From: an uncultured Oscillospiraceae bacterium
Lineage (GTDB): Bacteria > Bacillota > Clostridia > Oscillospirales > Oscillospiraceae
Length of the DNA: 30,546 bases
NCBI GenBank assembly: GCA_934561515.1
Contig: CAKTGM010000022.1
Span: 1-30,546, forward strand
Direction: 5' to 3'
The position numbers and the translations under genes are program-made. This document shows, piece by piece, positions 14,091 through 20,690 of this stretch (its first letter is position 1; the number at the start of each line of letters is the position of its first letter). The notes under the pieces were generated by a model that was not told where the DNA came from, searched no databases, and was given only the letters and a program-made list of their open reading frames with translations.

Positions 14091-14216
14091 TTATGGCTCT
14101 CTGCGCTTTGCTTTGGACGGCTTGGGCGCAGGGGGCTTTTCTATTGCCTCTATCAAGGCCATGAACCAGCCTGCAAGCTGTATCGCTCCGGCGATAGCTA
14201 CGATGGTCTCCATCAT
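14091..14216 (-). CDS. 41-residue single-pass membrane peptide
   Basis: The start ATG at 14216 overlaps the stop of the 89-residue gene (ATGATGG). The sequence has a hydrophobic helix at about 4-24 (TIVAIAGAIQLAGWFMALIE) and a basic proline-rich tail (KPPAPKPSKAKRREP). It was found by following the operon, because it is very short. It could be a small membrane regulator or a holin-like peptide; the evidence is the overlap, the composition and the operon position only. Confidence 0.6.
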   Translation of the reverse strand: MMETIVAIAGAIQLAGWFMALIEAIEKPPAPKPSKAKRREP

Positions 14217-14482
14217 GCAATGCAGAAGCGGCGCACGGTAGTTTCACGGGTAAATGCCGCAGCGACATCAGGCAGAGCCTTGCGCAGCGCGCCTGTGTCG
14301 ATTCTCGCGCTCGTGACAGCCTTCCACGTGATTTTGTATTCGCCAGCCTGAACGCTCTCAGCGTCGCCCATAGCGGCCTTGAGCGCGTCCTTGATGGCCT
14401 CGGCCTCGGCGGTCGCCTCGTCAATGAGGGCTTGCAGCTGCCGCAGCTCACGGGCCTTATGTTCCATTTCGTTGATGCTCAT
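14213..14482 (-). CDS. 89-residue phage-type coiled-coil protein
   Basis: The ATG at 14482 has AGGAGG 9 bases upstream. The first half is a heptad-like helix (INEMEHKARELRQLQALIDE). The second half has the strand pair AGEYKITWKAVTSARIDTGA and ends FTRETTVRRFCIA. Proteins with this ending (a W-K-x-V-T segment, then R-x-D and a final R-R-F) are common beside recombination or replication genes in Firmicutes phages; their activity is unknown to me. It is the first gene of the leftward operon from the promoter at 14641-14669. Confidence 0.75.
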   Translation of the reverse strand: MSINEMEHKARELRQLQALIDEATAEAEAIKDALKAAMGDAESVQAGEYKITWKAVTSARIDTGALRKALPDVAAAFTRETTVRRFCIA

Positions 14483-14640
14483 GTTTGTTTCCTCCTTGTA
14501 ATTTCTGGGTGAGATCGGCGGCTGGCGGCTCTGAGTATCTATCCCTTTGGGAGTTTCTATCAATCTTCTCCGTTCCAGCTCTTACGGTGTCGCGTTGGCT
14601 TTCGACCTTCGCTCGATCTCTTGTCCCTTGCTGTAATTAC

Positions 14641-14669
14641 AATATACACGATTATTCGCCCATTGTCCA
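14641..14669 (-). promoter_or_regulatory. leftward sigma-A promoter of the small-gene operon
   Basis: On the minus strand, TGGACA (TGTCCA at 14664-14669), 17-base spacer and TATATT (AATATA at 14641-14646). It diverges from the XRE promoter at 14718-14746. The leader to 14482 is about 150 bases with no recognised structure. Confidence 0.6.
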
Positions 14670-14717
14670 TTGACGATATGAACGAAAATGCGTGTTTACA
14701 GTCGTGCGAAGTGTACA

Positions 14718-14746
14718 TTGAATTTCGTGCATATATTTGTTATGAT
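14718..14746 (+). promoter_or_regulatory. rightward sigma-A promoter of the small XRE gene
   Basis: TTGAAT at 14718-14723, a 17-base spacer and TATGAT at 14741-14746. The gap to the leftward promoter (14670-14717) contains two related 7-mers, GTTTACA and GTGTACA, that might be operator half-sites. Confidence 0.65.
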
Positions 14747-14768
14747 AGTCACGAAAGAGGTGATTCTT

Positions 14769-14975
14769 ATGCCAATCAAGTATAAACTTGATATTCTTGA
14801 TGCTCTGAAAAGCAAGGGATTCAGTACATATCGAATCCGTAAAGACAAGCTGCTTGCAGAAAGCACGGTTCAAGCATTCCGTCGCGGTGAGTTGGTTTCC
14901 CTTGACAATATTGCTCGTGTTTGCGAGATGCTGAACTGTCAGCCGGGGGATATCCTCGAGTACGAGGAGGAGTAA
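14769..14975 (+). CDS. small XRE/Cro-type transcriptional regulator
   Basis: A 68-residue protein starting at ATG 14769 behind AGAGGTGAT. It is a single HTH domain of the Cro/CI HTH_26 type (LDALKSKGFSTYRIRKDKLL, then STVQAFRRGELVSLDNIARV and the usual CEMLNCQPGDILEY end). It faces a leftward operon of small element genes and has its own promoter and terminator, so it probably represses that operon and itself. It is the only rightward gene in the middle of the element. Confidence 0.9.
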   Translation: MPIKYKLDILDALKSKGFSTYRIRKDKLLAESTVQAFRRGELVSLDNIARVCEMLNCQPGDILEYEEE

Positions 14976-15023
14976 GCCGCGATCCACTACTCACAAAATC
15001 CAATTTTGGATTGTCTATGCCGG

Positions 15024-15056
15024 AGCAGTTCCGCCGTATGGCGGGGCTGCTTTTTT
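15024..15056 (+). terminator. intrinsic terminator after the small XRE gene
   Basis: AGCAGTTCCGCC and GGCGGGGCTGCT pair around GTAT and are followed by a T-run. A palindrome, AATCCAATTTTGGATT, lies just upstream at 14997-15012. Confidence 0.9.
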
Positions 15057-15076
15057 GTCACGTCCCGACATCGCCA

Positions 15077-15706
15077 TCACCTCCAAAACTGCTGCAGCTT
15101 GCGGCTCACCTCAGGTCGCCGCAGCAGGCGAAGCGCTCTGCTCTTCGCTGTACGGTCAACCCTCTGCCCCTGCCAGTAATAAGCAATCACAGCTTGACGC
15201 TCCGGTTCCGGCAGCGAGACAACTGCGCGGCGTACTGCGGTAATAAGCTCGTCTTGCTCAGTGCCGCAAAGTACCGCTTGCGCCGCTGGGTCTGGGAGTA
15301 TGTCCGCGAGCGGGGACGGGGTACTCCCGTCCTTGCTGGTACCCTCGGCAGGAGCATCGAGCGATACCGCAGTGTTGAGCGGGTCAAGGGCGTTGCGCTT
15401 GCTGCGCTGCCGGTACAGCTCGGAAAAGGCGCTTTTTAGCTGCAGCTCATAGGCGCCGACGAATCCTCCGCGCTCTGGCTCCCAAAGCTCCACGGCCTTG
15501 GCGAGCGCGACAAATGCCGTTTGCTTGAGGTCATCAAGCGTAACGCCGTAGCGCCCTTGGAACGCCTTGTTCCAGCGATTGGCACGCTTCAGCGCGTAAC
15601 GCTCAACCGCCGCCCAGAGGGCCAAGATGTCCGCGTTACCGGCCTGTACCGCCGCCGCGATCTCGTTTGTCTGCGTGCTTTGCACGACAAGTGGTTTTCC
15701 TTGCAT
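15077..15706 (-). CDS. sigma-70-like factor of the element
   Basis: A 209-residue protein. A region-2-like segment lies at about 27-100 (WAAVERYALKRANRWNKAFQ, YGVTLDDLKQTAFVALAKAV, GAYELQLKSAFSELYRQRSK). A degenerate region-4-like end follows (SLPEPERQAVIAYYWQGQRV, then DRTAKSRALRLLRRPEVSRK). Between them is a Pro/Ser/Asp-rich linker. The ATG at 15706 has AGGAGG upstream, and a 9-base inverted repeat (15719-15727 and 15748-15756) folds the leader close to it. Phage-type sigma factors of this layout drive late genes; here the target could be the small-gene operon. It lies downstream of the replication genes. Confidence 0.8.
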   Translation of the reverse strand: MQGKPLVVQSTQTNEIAAAVQAGNADILALWAAVERYALKRANRWNKAFQGRYGVTLDDLKQTAFVALAKAVELWEPERGGFVGAYELQLKSAFSELYRQRSKRNALDPLNTAVSLDAPAEGTSKDGSTPSPLADILPDPAAQAVLCGTEQDELITAVRRAVVSLPEPERQAVIAYYWQGQRVDRTAKSRALRLLRRPEVSRKLQQFWR

Positions 15707-15764
15707 CGCTGTACCTCCTGTGGTAAGATCAAAATTGACAATTCGAACTCACCACAAGAGCGGT

Positions 15765-15791
15765 CCTCCCCAAATCGGGGAGGGCTTTTTT
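15765..15791 (+). terminator. plus-strand intrinsic terminator opposite the leftward operon
   Basis: CCTCCCC and GGGGAGG with loop AAATC are followed by GCTTTTTT. It is oriented for rightward transcripts although no rightward gene precedes it after 15056. It overlaps the last codons of the 68-residue gene. Confidence 0.65.
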
Positions 15792-15996
15792 AATTATCGA
15801 TAAGCAATGCACCGGTGTCGCTCAGATCCTCTATGATTTCGGAGTTGGTAATACCCATCGCACGCACCTCACGGTCACCGTTGCTCAGCTCGACAAGCGC
15901 AAGGCAGGTGACATGGCGGGCTTTTCCACCATCCTCATAGACGTACTCAAGATGTGCAGGGGCGGGAATGATCTGGAGGATTTTATCTTCGTTCAT
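15790..15996 (-). CDS. uncharacterised 68-residue protein
   Basis: The ATG at 15996 has AGAAAGGA upstream. The chain is acidic with a mainly beta pattern (ILQIIPAPAHLEYVYEDGGK, then HVTCLALVELSNGDREVRAM) and ends SDTGALLIDN. It lies between the 55-residue gene and the sigma-like gene of the leftward replication operon. No family is recognised. Confidence 0.7.
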   Translation of the reverse strand: MNEDKILQIIPAPAHLEYVYEDGGKARHVTCLALVELSNGDREVRAMGITNSEIIEDLSDTGALLIDN

Positions 15997-16027
15997 GGCT
16001 GTTGTCCTTTCTACTCATATCATAGGC

Positions 16028-16195
16028 TTAAAGCCTGAAATGTTTATTCATCGCCCGTTCAAACCTGTCTCGGTCATCAGCAGGCAAAAGCGGAATTACA
16101 CGGTGCTGCATCTCGTCACGCTGGCGATAACGCTCGCGCTTTCGGCGTGCGGGCTTGGTTGCCGCTAAGATGTTGGCTGCGGTCTCGAAATTCAT
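16028..16195 (-). CDS. 55-residue basic protein coupled to the helicase gene
   Basis: The ATG at 16195 overlaps the stop of the DnaB-type gene by 4 bases (GCATGA), so it is translated by coupling. The sequence is Arg-rich and helical (ATKPARRKRERYRQRDEMQH, then ADDRDRFERAMNKHFRL). It could be a small nucleic-acid or helicase partner. It was inferred from operon continuity; function unknown. Confidence 0.65.
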   Translation of the reverse strand: MNFETAANILAATKPARRKRERYRQRDEMQHRVIPLLPADDRDRFERAMNKHFRL

Positions 16196-17451
16196 GCCAT
16201 TACCCGCCCTGTACCCTTGTAGAAGTTTGCGTCAAGGTGTCCGGTCGCGCCGCGACGGTTCTTGTCAAGCCAAAGTTCCAATAGCGATGGCGATTCCATG
16301 CGGTCGCCCGTCTCGCACGGCGGATTATGCAGCAGCGTCACCGTATCGGCGTCCTGCTCGATAGCACCGCTTTCCCTGAGATTCGCCATCGTGGCCCGGA
16401 AGCTGCCGGAGCGGTCAGAAGCCGCCGCACGGTTGAGTTGGCACAAGCACAGCACGGGGATATTTAACCTCATCGCGAGTAGCTTCAAGGCCCTGCTGTT
16501 CCTTGTGGTCGCCTCGTAGAGCGAGAGCCGGGCTTCCGGCGGCTCAAGCAGCCCGAGGTGGTCGAGGATCAGCAGCCCCGGCTTTTCGCGGTAAGCCAAT
16601 GCCTCCACTTGCCTGACGTTCATGCCAGAACGTTGATTGAACACGAGCGGCAACGCGGAGAGCGCTGTCGTCCCCTTGGCAAAGCGCGTGTACTCGTTGT
16701 CCGTAAGCCTGCCGCCGAACATGAGCCGCGCCGATGACAGTCCCCCGATGTTTCCAACAAGGCGAGCGGAACAATCCTCTCCGCTCATTTCAAGTGAACA
16801 GTAGCAAACCTTTACACCGCTTCTTGCCGCGTTGAGCGCGATCTGCAATGCGAGCGCTGATTTTCCGACCGCCGGTCTTGCACCGATGACGTGAAAGCCG
16901 CCGTTGATGAGGCCGCCGCCGAGCAGTTTATCGAATCTCAGAAGGCCCGAGGCCACACAAGGCACTCTGCCGCCGACCTGCTCAGAAACGCGGTATCCGA
17001 GCTGTGTGAGCGCCGCCGAAAGCGTTTGCGAATCGCCGCGTGTGTTTTCTTCGGCAAGCCGCTGCAAAGCCTCCTGTGCGCGTCCAAGCGCGTCTGTAGG
17101 GTCATGCTCGGCGGTTATCAGCTCTCCGCCGATCTTTCGCAGGGAACGTGCGAGCGCAGCCTCTTTGACTGCTGTTATGTAAGCATCGAGATTCGCGGTG
17201 GTCGGTGTCGTGTCCATCAGTCCTGTAAGCAGCTTGTCCGTCACGTCGGTGCAATTGCGTCCCGCTTCCGCTCGGATGGTCAGCGCATCAAAGCCGCCGT
17301 TCTCCTCGTACTGCCGACGCATCGCCCTGAAGACCTCTTGCAGCGGCAGGGAAGAAAACACATTATCGGGAAGCTCTGCCGCCGCAGAAAACAACGACGG
17401 ATCGATCAGCAGCGAACCGAGTACGCCGTACTCATTCAAAATTGAGTCCAT
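16192..17451 (-). CDS. DnaB-type replicative helicase of the element
   Basis: A 419-residue protein with the DnaB N-terminal domain (about 1-100) and the RecA-like C-terminal helicase domain. Walker A is GARPAVGKS at 190-198 and Walker B is LLILDH at 293-298. The DnaB motifs SLEMSGED near 219 and ANLRESGAIEQDADTV near 356-371 are present, and the arginine-finger region is DKNRRGATG. It unwinds DNA at a replication fork, here presumably the element's own. The ATG at 17451 has GGAGG upstream and lies 3 bases after the replisome-organiser gene. It is shorter than the usual chromosomal DnaB (about 440-450 residues) and is surrounded by element genes. Confidence 0.93.
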   Translation of the reverse strand: MDSILNEYGVLGSLLIDPSLFSAAAELPDNVFSSLPLQEVFRAMRRQYEENGGFDALTIRAEAGRNCTDVTDKLLTGLMDTTPTTANLDAYITAVKEAALARSLRKIGGELITAEHDPTDALGRAQEALQRLAEENTRGDSQTLSAALTQLGYRVSEQVGGRVPCVASGLLRFDKLLGGGLINGGFHVIGARPAVGKSALALQIALNAARSGVKVCYCSLEMSGEDCSARLVGNIGGLSSARLMFGGRLTDNEYTRFAKGTTALSALPLVFNQRSGMNVRQVEALAYREKPGLLILDHLGLLEPPEARLSLYEATTRNSRALKLLAMRLNIPVLCLCQLNRAAASDRSGSFRATMANLRESGAIEQDADTVTLLHNPPCETGDRMESPSLLELWLDKNRRGATGHLDANFYKGTGRVMA

Positions 17452-17454
17452 GCG

Positions 17455-18054
17455 TCACCTCCATGTGTCCGTAACCGCGTCGTACTGCCGGGGTGGTGGT
17501 ACAGCTTGTCCCGCATTATTTTGACGCTCCCACGTTCTGACTGCCGCTTTCCAGTCGACGATTGGCTTTCCCTTCCCTTGCTTCCAGCCGTTCGCCGAGT
17601 AGTAATCGAAAAAGCGTTCCGCGTCAACAGTGTTCTTCCGTCCGGTGCAGTATGCCTTAATCTCATCGACCGTTGGGGGAATAAAACGAGGTCGTGGCGT
17701 TTTACCGGATACATCTACAGTTCCAGTTCCAGTTTCAGTTTCAGTTTCAGTGCTTTTGATATTTTCTAACCTATGGTTTTTTGCTTCAAAACCACAGGTT
17801 TCCTGTTTTGCCTTTTGGGGTGGGCGACCGCCTTTAAGCCCATTCTCTCGTTTTGCCTTATTTGCATCAATGCTTGGTCTTGCGACGGTGAACACAGCGC
17901 GAGGCAGTGCTCCTGATAGATTTGGCTCTACACCGTAAAGTGCATAGTCGCAGATTGCCAGCAGTGTCTCAAGTTGCTCCTGCTCATCCATCTCCCTGAT
18001 TGCATCACGGAACGACCTATAAAAGACAAATGAGTCGAGTACACAATCACTCAT
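17455..18054 (-). CDS. phage-type replisome organiser/replication initiation protein
   Basis: A 199-residue protein. The N-terminal half (about 5-75, FVFYRSFRDAIREMDEQEQL, ALYGVEPNLSGALPRAVFTV, then KRENGLKGGRPPQ) matches my memory of the DUF6291-type region found before phage helicase genes. The C-terminal half has the DnaD-like phage replication ending (FIPPTVDEIKAYCTGR, RFFDYYSANGWKQGKGKPIV, DWKAAVRTWERQ). The linker is a low-complexity TETETETGTGT run encoded by a short tandem repeat. The start is ATG 18054 with GAGGGGGG upstream. Its place just before dnaB supports a role in origin binding and helicase loading. Confidence 0.82.
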   Translation of the reverse strand: MSDCVLDSFVFYRSFRDAIREMDEQEQLETLLAICDYALYGVEPNLSGALPRAVFTVARPSIDANKAKRENGLKGGRPPQKAKQETCGFEAKNHRLENIKSTETETETGTGTVDVSGKTPRPRFIPPTVDEIKAYCTGRKNTVDAERFFDYYSANGWKQGKGKPIVDWKAAVRTWERQNNAGQAVPPPRQYDAVTDTWR

Positions 18055-18064
18055 GATACCCCCC

Positions 18065-18247
18065 TCACTTCCCCGCACCAGCCTGCGCCGCGATCCAATC
18101 CTCCAGCCCCTTGCGGGAGATAAGCACGCGACGCCCAACGTGCACCGCCGGGAATCCTTGTGTTTTGGCCAGCTCGTAGATCGTGATGGTACACAACCCC
18201 GTAAGGTCTGCCGCCTCCTGTGCAGTCAGCAATAATTTACTTTCCAT
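18065..18247 (-). CDS. excisionase-family HTH protein
   Basis: A 60-residue protein starting at ATG 18247 with AAAGGAG upstream. It is a single MerR-like/HTH_17 domain (LTAQEAADLTGLCTITIYEL, then FPAVHVGRRVLISRKGLEDW). It is the first gene leftward of the repressor/integrase promoter region. The position, size and fold fit a recombination directionality factor (Xis) that works with the integrase at 19211-20386. It resembles the fold of the HTH protein at 11519-11839 but not its length. Confidence 0.85.
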   Translation of the reverse strand: MESKLLLTAQEAADLTGLCTITIYELAKTQGFPAVHVGRRVLISRKGLEDWIAAQAGAGK

Positions 18248-18345
18248 CTTTAACTCCTTTCGCCTTTTTATATTTTTGCCGCATCATATAAGGCAAACAA
18301 CCTTTGGGCGCGTTCCGGTTAGTTGCGTCTCTCGCCCGTTGCCTC

Positions 18346-18395
18346 TTGACAGCCGGAGTATATCATCCTATAATAGAATTGTAAATTACTTACAA
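18346..18395. promoter_or_regulatory. divergent promoters and operator between repressor-integrase and excisionase-replication operons
   Basis: Rightward: perfect TTGACA (18346-18351), 17-base spacer, perfect TATAAT (18369-18374). Leftward: TTACAA (plus-strand TTGTAA 18379-18384), 16-base spacer, TATACT (AGTATA 18357-18362). A palindrome TTGTAA-ATTAC-TTACAA at 18379-18395 covers the rightward start site and the leftward -35, so one bound repressor could control both directions. Confidence 0.8.
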
Positions 18396-18420
18396 ATTCT
18401 TTTTCGGAGATTTTAAAGCA

Positions 18421-19227
18421 ATGAACGAAATTATAAATTCCAGCAGACGTAAACGCGAGTATAAAAGTAGTCGTGCCAAACTCATCAGTAAGGAAATCGG
18501 GCAAAGAATAAAAATGGCAAGAGAAGCCATAGGCCTCACTCGCCAGCAGGTTGCAGACACCATACAAGACCACAGCGGCGAGCCTTTTTCAATAGATGTG
18601 CTAAAGCAATGGGAACTTGGTCAAAACCGTATTCGTGTGGATCTGATACCCTTGCTCTGCGAGATTCTTCATATTGATACAGGCTATTTGTTTGGAGAAT
18701 ATCCGCAGTTTACACGGCAGCTCTGCGATGTACAGACTGCTACCGGACTATCCAAGAATGTTGCTGCTCGGCTCATCGGGCGCTCATACTGTGATGGAGA
18801 TAGTGAGTGGCCAGATGGTGTTCCGAAGGATTCTATTATTCTTACAGAAGAATCTGAATCCTTAAACATCTTGTTTGAAACATCATCTTTCACGAAATTG
18901 CTTGCCAGGGCACGGGAGTGCCGGCAGTTGTGGAGATTTCCGACAGTGGCCGAAAGTGTATCTCAGGCTATGGACTATATTTTGCCGTACATAGCGCCAA
19001 AAACGCAGCAGTCTACCGCACAGAAGGTAAATTTAGACTCAGAAGAATTAAGTGATTACTTCAAGAGAATAAGTCGAAAGCAGAAAAGTTTTTTTGATGA
19101 TTTGGCTGAAGAGTCAAAACGTGAAAAGCGAGACATGGCAATATTCAATTTTCAACGAGCGGCTACACAAGTCGCCGAAGAACTTATTGAATTACGGGAG
19201 GTAGAACTAAATGCCGAGGAAATCTAA
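18421..19227 (+). CDS. XRE-family repressor of the element
   Basis: A 268-residue protein. An N-terminal Cro/CI HTH spans about 24-85 (EIGQRIKMAREAIGLTRQQV, SIDVLKQWELGQNRIRVDLI, then LCEILHIDTGYLFGEYP). The C-terminal part is unlike known peptidase-type repressors: no Ser-Lys LexA pair is visible, and it ends in a long charged helix (FFDDLAEESKREKRDMAIFN). Inactivation by a partner protein rather than by self-cleavage is therefore plausible. Its coding sequence is more AT-rich than its neighbours. It is co-transcribed with the integrase, whose start lies 17 bases inside its 3' end. It is the best candidate for the master repressor of the element. Confidence 0.85.
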   Translation: MNEIINSSRRKREYKSSRAKLISKEIGQRIKMAREAIGLTRQQVADTIQDHSGEPFSIDVLKQWELGQNRIRVDLIPLLCEILHIDTGYLFGEYPQFTRQLCDVQTATGLSKNVAARLIGRSYCDGDSEWPDGVPKDSIILTEESESLNILFETSSFTKLLARARECRQLWRFPTVAESVSQAMDYILPYIAPKTQQSTAQKVNLDSEELSDYFKRISRKQKSFFDDLAEESKREKRDMAIFNFQRAATQVAEELIELREVELNAEEI

Positions 19228-20386
19228 CACCCGCGCCGCGTCGGGCGCAGGCAGCATCCGGCAGCGGCCTGACGGTCGATGGGAAGCCCGTGTGACCGTC
19301 GGCAATGACCCCGGCACGGGAAAGCCAATCCGCCGCAGCATCTACGGTGAGACGCAAGCCGCCGTGCGCAAGCAGATGACGGCCATTCTCCGTGAGATCG
19401 ATCGCGGTACATATCTGACACCACAAAAAACGACAGTCGCACAATGGCTTGATGAATGGCTCGACACCTTTGCCGCCAATAAGATCAAGCCGACGACATA
19501 TCTTCACTATCAGGCCTGTATCAAGAATTACATCAAGCCTCAGATCGGCGCTATCGAGCTGCAAGCTCTGCGCGGCGCGCACGTCCAGAAGGTTTATAAC
19601 GCCATGACCAAGAAGGGTCTGAGCGGGAAGACCGTCAAGAACTGCGCTGCCGTACTGCATAAGGCGCTCTCTGTTGCATTGAAACAGGGAATCATTGTAA
19701 GTAACCCCTGCGATGCCGCAGAGCAGCCGAAGGTGGTACAGCGCGAAATAGCGCCGCTGCGTGATGAGGATATTCCAAAGTTCCTTGAATCAATCGAGGA
19801 CAGTCCTTATCGAAACGCGCTTGCCGTCTGCCTGCTTGCCGGTCTTCGTGAGGGAGAATTGCTCGGTCTCCCGTGGTCGCAGGTTGATTTTGAGAAAGGT
19901 CGTATCACCGTCAGTCAGCAGCTCCAACGTGAGAAGAAAAAGAACGGCGCTTATTATATTGCCGACACTACCAAGAGTGGCAAGCCTCGCACCATTGAGC
20001 CACCTGCGATCTGCTTTGAATATCTTCGGGATGAAAAGCGCCGCCAGACGAAAAATCAGCTCAAGGCCGGTGAGCTGTGGAACAATCCCGATAACCTCGT
20101 TTTTACGGACGAGATAGGAACACATCTCGCCATTCATACCTTTTACAAGTATTTTAAGAAAATTGCCGCCAGCATCGGACGCCCGGACGCGCGTGTGCAT
20201 GATCTGCGCCACACCGCAGCCACGGTGATGATCGCCAGCGGCGCGGACATTAAAAGCGTGCAGGACTTCATGGGACACGCTACCGCAAGTTTCACATTGA
20301 ACGTCTACGCCCACACATCAGAACAGATGATGAAGGACACCGCAGCAAGAACGCAGTCATATTATGAAAAGCTGAAAAAGGCATAA
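19211..20386 (+). CDS. int: tyrosine site-specific integrase
   Basis: A 391-residue lambda/Tn916-type integrase. The N-terminal arm-binding domain (about 10-60, GSIRQRPDGRWEARVTVGND) is followed by a SAM-like core-binding domain (about 74-165). The catalytic domain has R213 (GLREGEL), K255, H330-x-x-R333 (HDLRH), H356 (GHA) and the nucleophile Y366 (NVYAH). All catalytic residues are present, so the enzyme looks active. The ATG at 19211 has GGGAGG upstream, inside the repressor gene. It would recombine the 65-bp sites at tRNA-Ser(GCT); its arm sites are probably the TTAGGGGTAAA repeats. It ends 147 bases before the right attachment repeat. Confidence 0.96.
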   Translation: MPRKSNTRAASGAGSIRQRPDGRWEARVTVGNDPGTGKPIRRSIYGETQAAVRKQMTAILREIDRGTYLTPQKTTVAQWLDEWLDTFAANKIKPTTYLHYQACIKNYIKPQIGAIELQALRGAHVQKVYNAMTKKGLSGKTVKNCAAVLHKALSVALKQGIIVSNPCDAAEQPKVVQREIAPLRDEDIPKFLESIEDSPYRNALAVCLLAGLREGELLGLPWSQVDFEKGRITVSQQLQREKKKNGAYYIADTTKSGKPRTIEPPAICFEYLRDEKRRQTKNQLKAGELWNNPDNLVFTDEIGTHLAIHTFYKYFKKIAASIGRPDARVHDLRHTAATVMIASGADIKSVQDFMGHATASFTLNVYAHTSEQMMKDTAARTQSYYEKLKKA

Positions 20387-20390
20387 AAGA

Positions 20391-20422
20391 AAGCTCCACC
20401 GGTCAGCCAGCCGGTGGAGCTT
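20391..20422 (+). terminator. intrinsic terminator of the integrase gene
   Basis: A perfect 12-bp stem AAGCTCCACCGG and CCGGTGGAGCTT with loop TCAGCCAG is followed by the imperfect T-run CTTTCC. Confidence 0.75.
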
Positions 20423-20435
20423 CTTTCCGCAGTTT

Positions 20436-20476
20436 TTAGGGGTAAAAAATCCAATTGGGGTAAACTTAGGGGTAAA
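20436..20476. repeat. integrase arm-type repeats, right end
   Basis: TTAGGGGTAAA occurs at 20436-20446 and 20466-20476, and the related TTGGGGTAAAC at 20455-20465. The stretch 20455-20476 is identical to 11018-11039 at the left end. There are three motif copies here against two on the left. Confidence 0.75.
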
Positions 20477-20532
20477 GGCATTTTCTGAAATGCAAGAATT
20501 GAACTTTTCTTAGCAAAACAATACAATATAAG

Positions 20533-20597
20533 AGAAAAAGCAAGGGAAAACGCAATGTTTTCTCTTGCTTTTCTTGGCGCGGAAGAGAGGATTTGAA
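20533..20597. repeat. right attachment site (attR), 65-bp direct repeat
   Basis: Identical to 10836-10900. It overlaps the last 23 bases of the intact tRNA-Ser(GCT) (20575-20597) and includes the tRNA's downstream hairpin terminator, so integration restored both the tRNA and its terminator. Confidence 0.95.
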
Positions 20598-20668
20598 CCT
20601 CCGCGACGCTTTTTACACGTCCTACTCCCTTAGCAGGGGAGCCCCTTCGGCCTCTTGGGTACTTCCGC
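20575..20668 (-). tRNA. tRNA-Ser(GCT), integration target
   Basis: On the minus strand the gene starts GCGGAAGTACCC and ends CTTCCGCGCCA. The acceptor stem is GCGGAAG/CTTCCGC with an encoded CCA. The anticodon loop CTGCTAA sits between CTCCC and GGGAG, giving anticodon GCT (Ser, AGC/AGU). The long variable arm is typical of serine tRNAs. The gene is intact despite the insertion at its 3' end. Confidence 0.95.
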
Positions 20669-20690
20669 AGGTCGATGGTGTTTTTTCAGT

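Larger units (their letters stand above)
10836..20597. mobile_element. 9.7-kb integrative element in tRNA-Ser(GCT), satellite-like
   Basis: Bounded by exact 65-bp direct repeats (10836-10900 and 20533-20597), giving an excised circle of 9697 bp. The tyrosine integrase gene lies next to the right repeat. Replication genes (DnaB-type helicase, replisome organiser), an excisionase-like gene, two repressor/promoter switches and many tiny genes fill it. No relaxase, type IV secretion, terminase, portal or capsid gene is recognisable. The size and layout (integrase and repressor diverging from excisionase and replication genes) resemble phage-inducible chromosomal islands. A decayed prophage or a mobilisable element with an unrecognised origin of transfer are alternatives. 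Confidence 0.92.

Noticed and set aside
17700..17760. Tandem CAGTTT/CAGTTC repeats as a regulatory or phase-variable tract
   Set aside because: They lie inside the replisome-organiser gene in frame and encode its TETET linker; units of 6 bases cannot shift the frame.
10836..20597. CRISPR array or defence island in the element
   Set aside because: No regularly spaced repeats, Cas genes or known restriction or defence domains are visible; the only repeats are attachment and arm sites.
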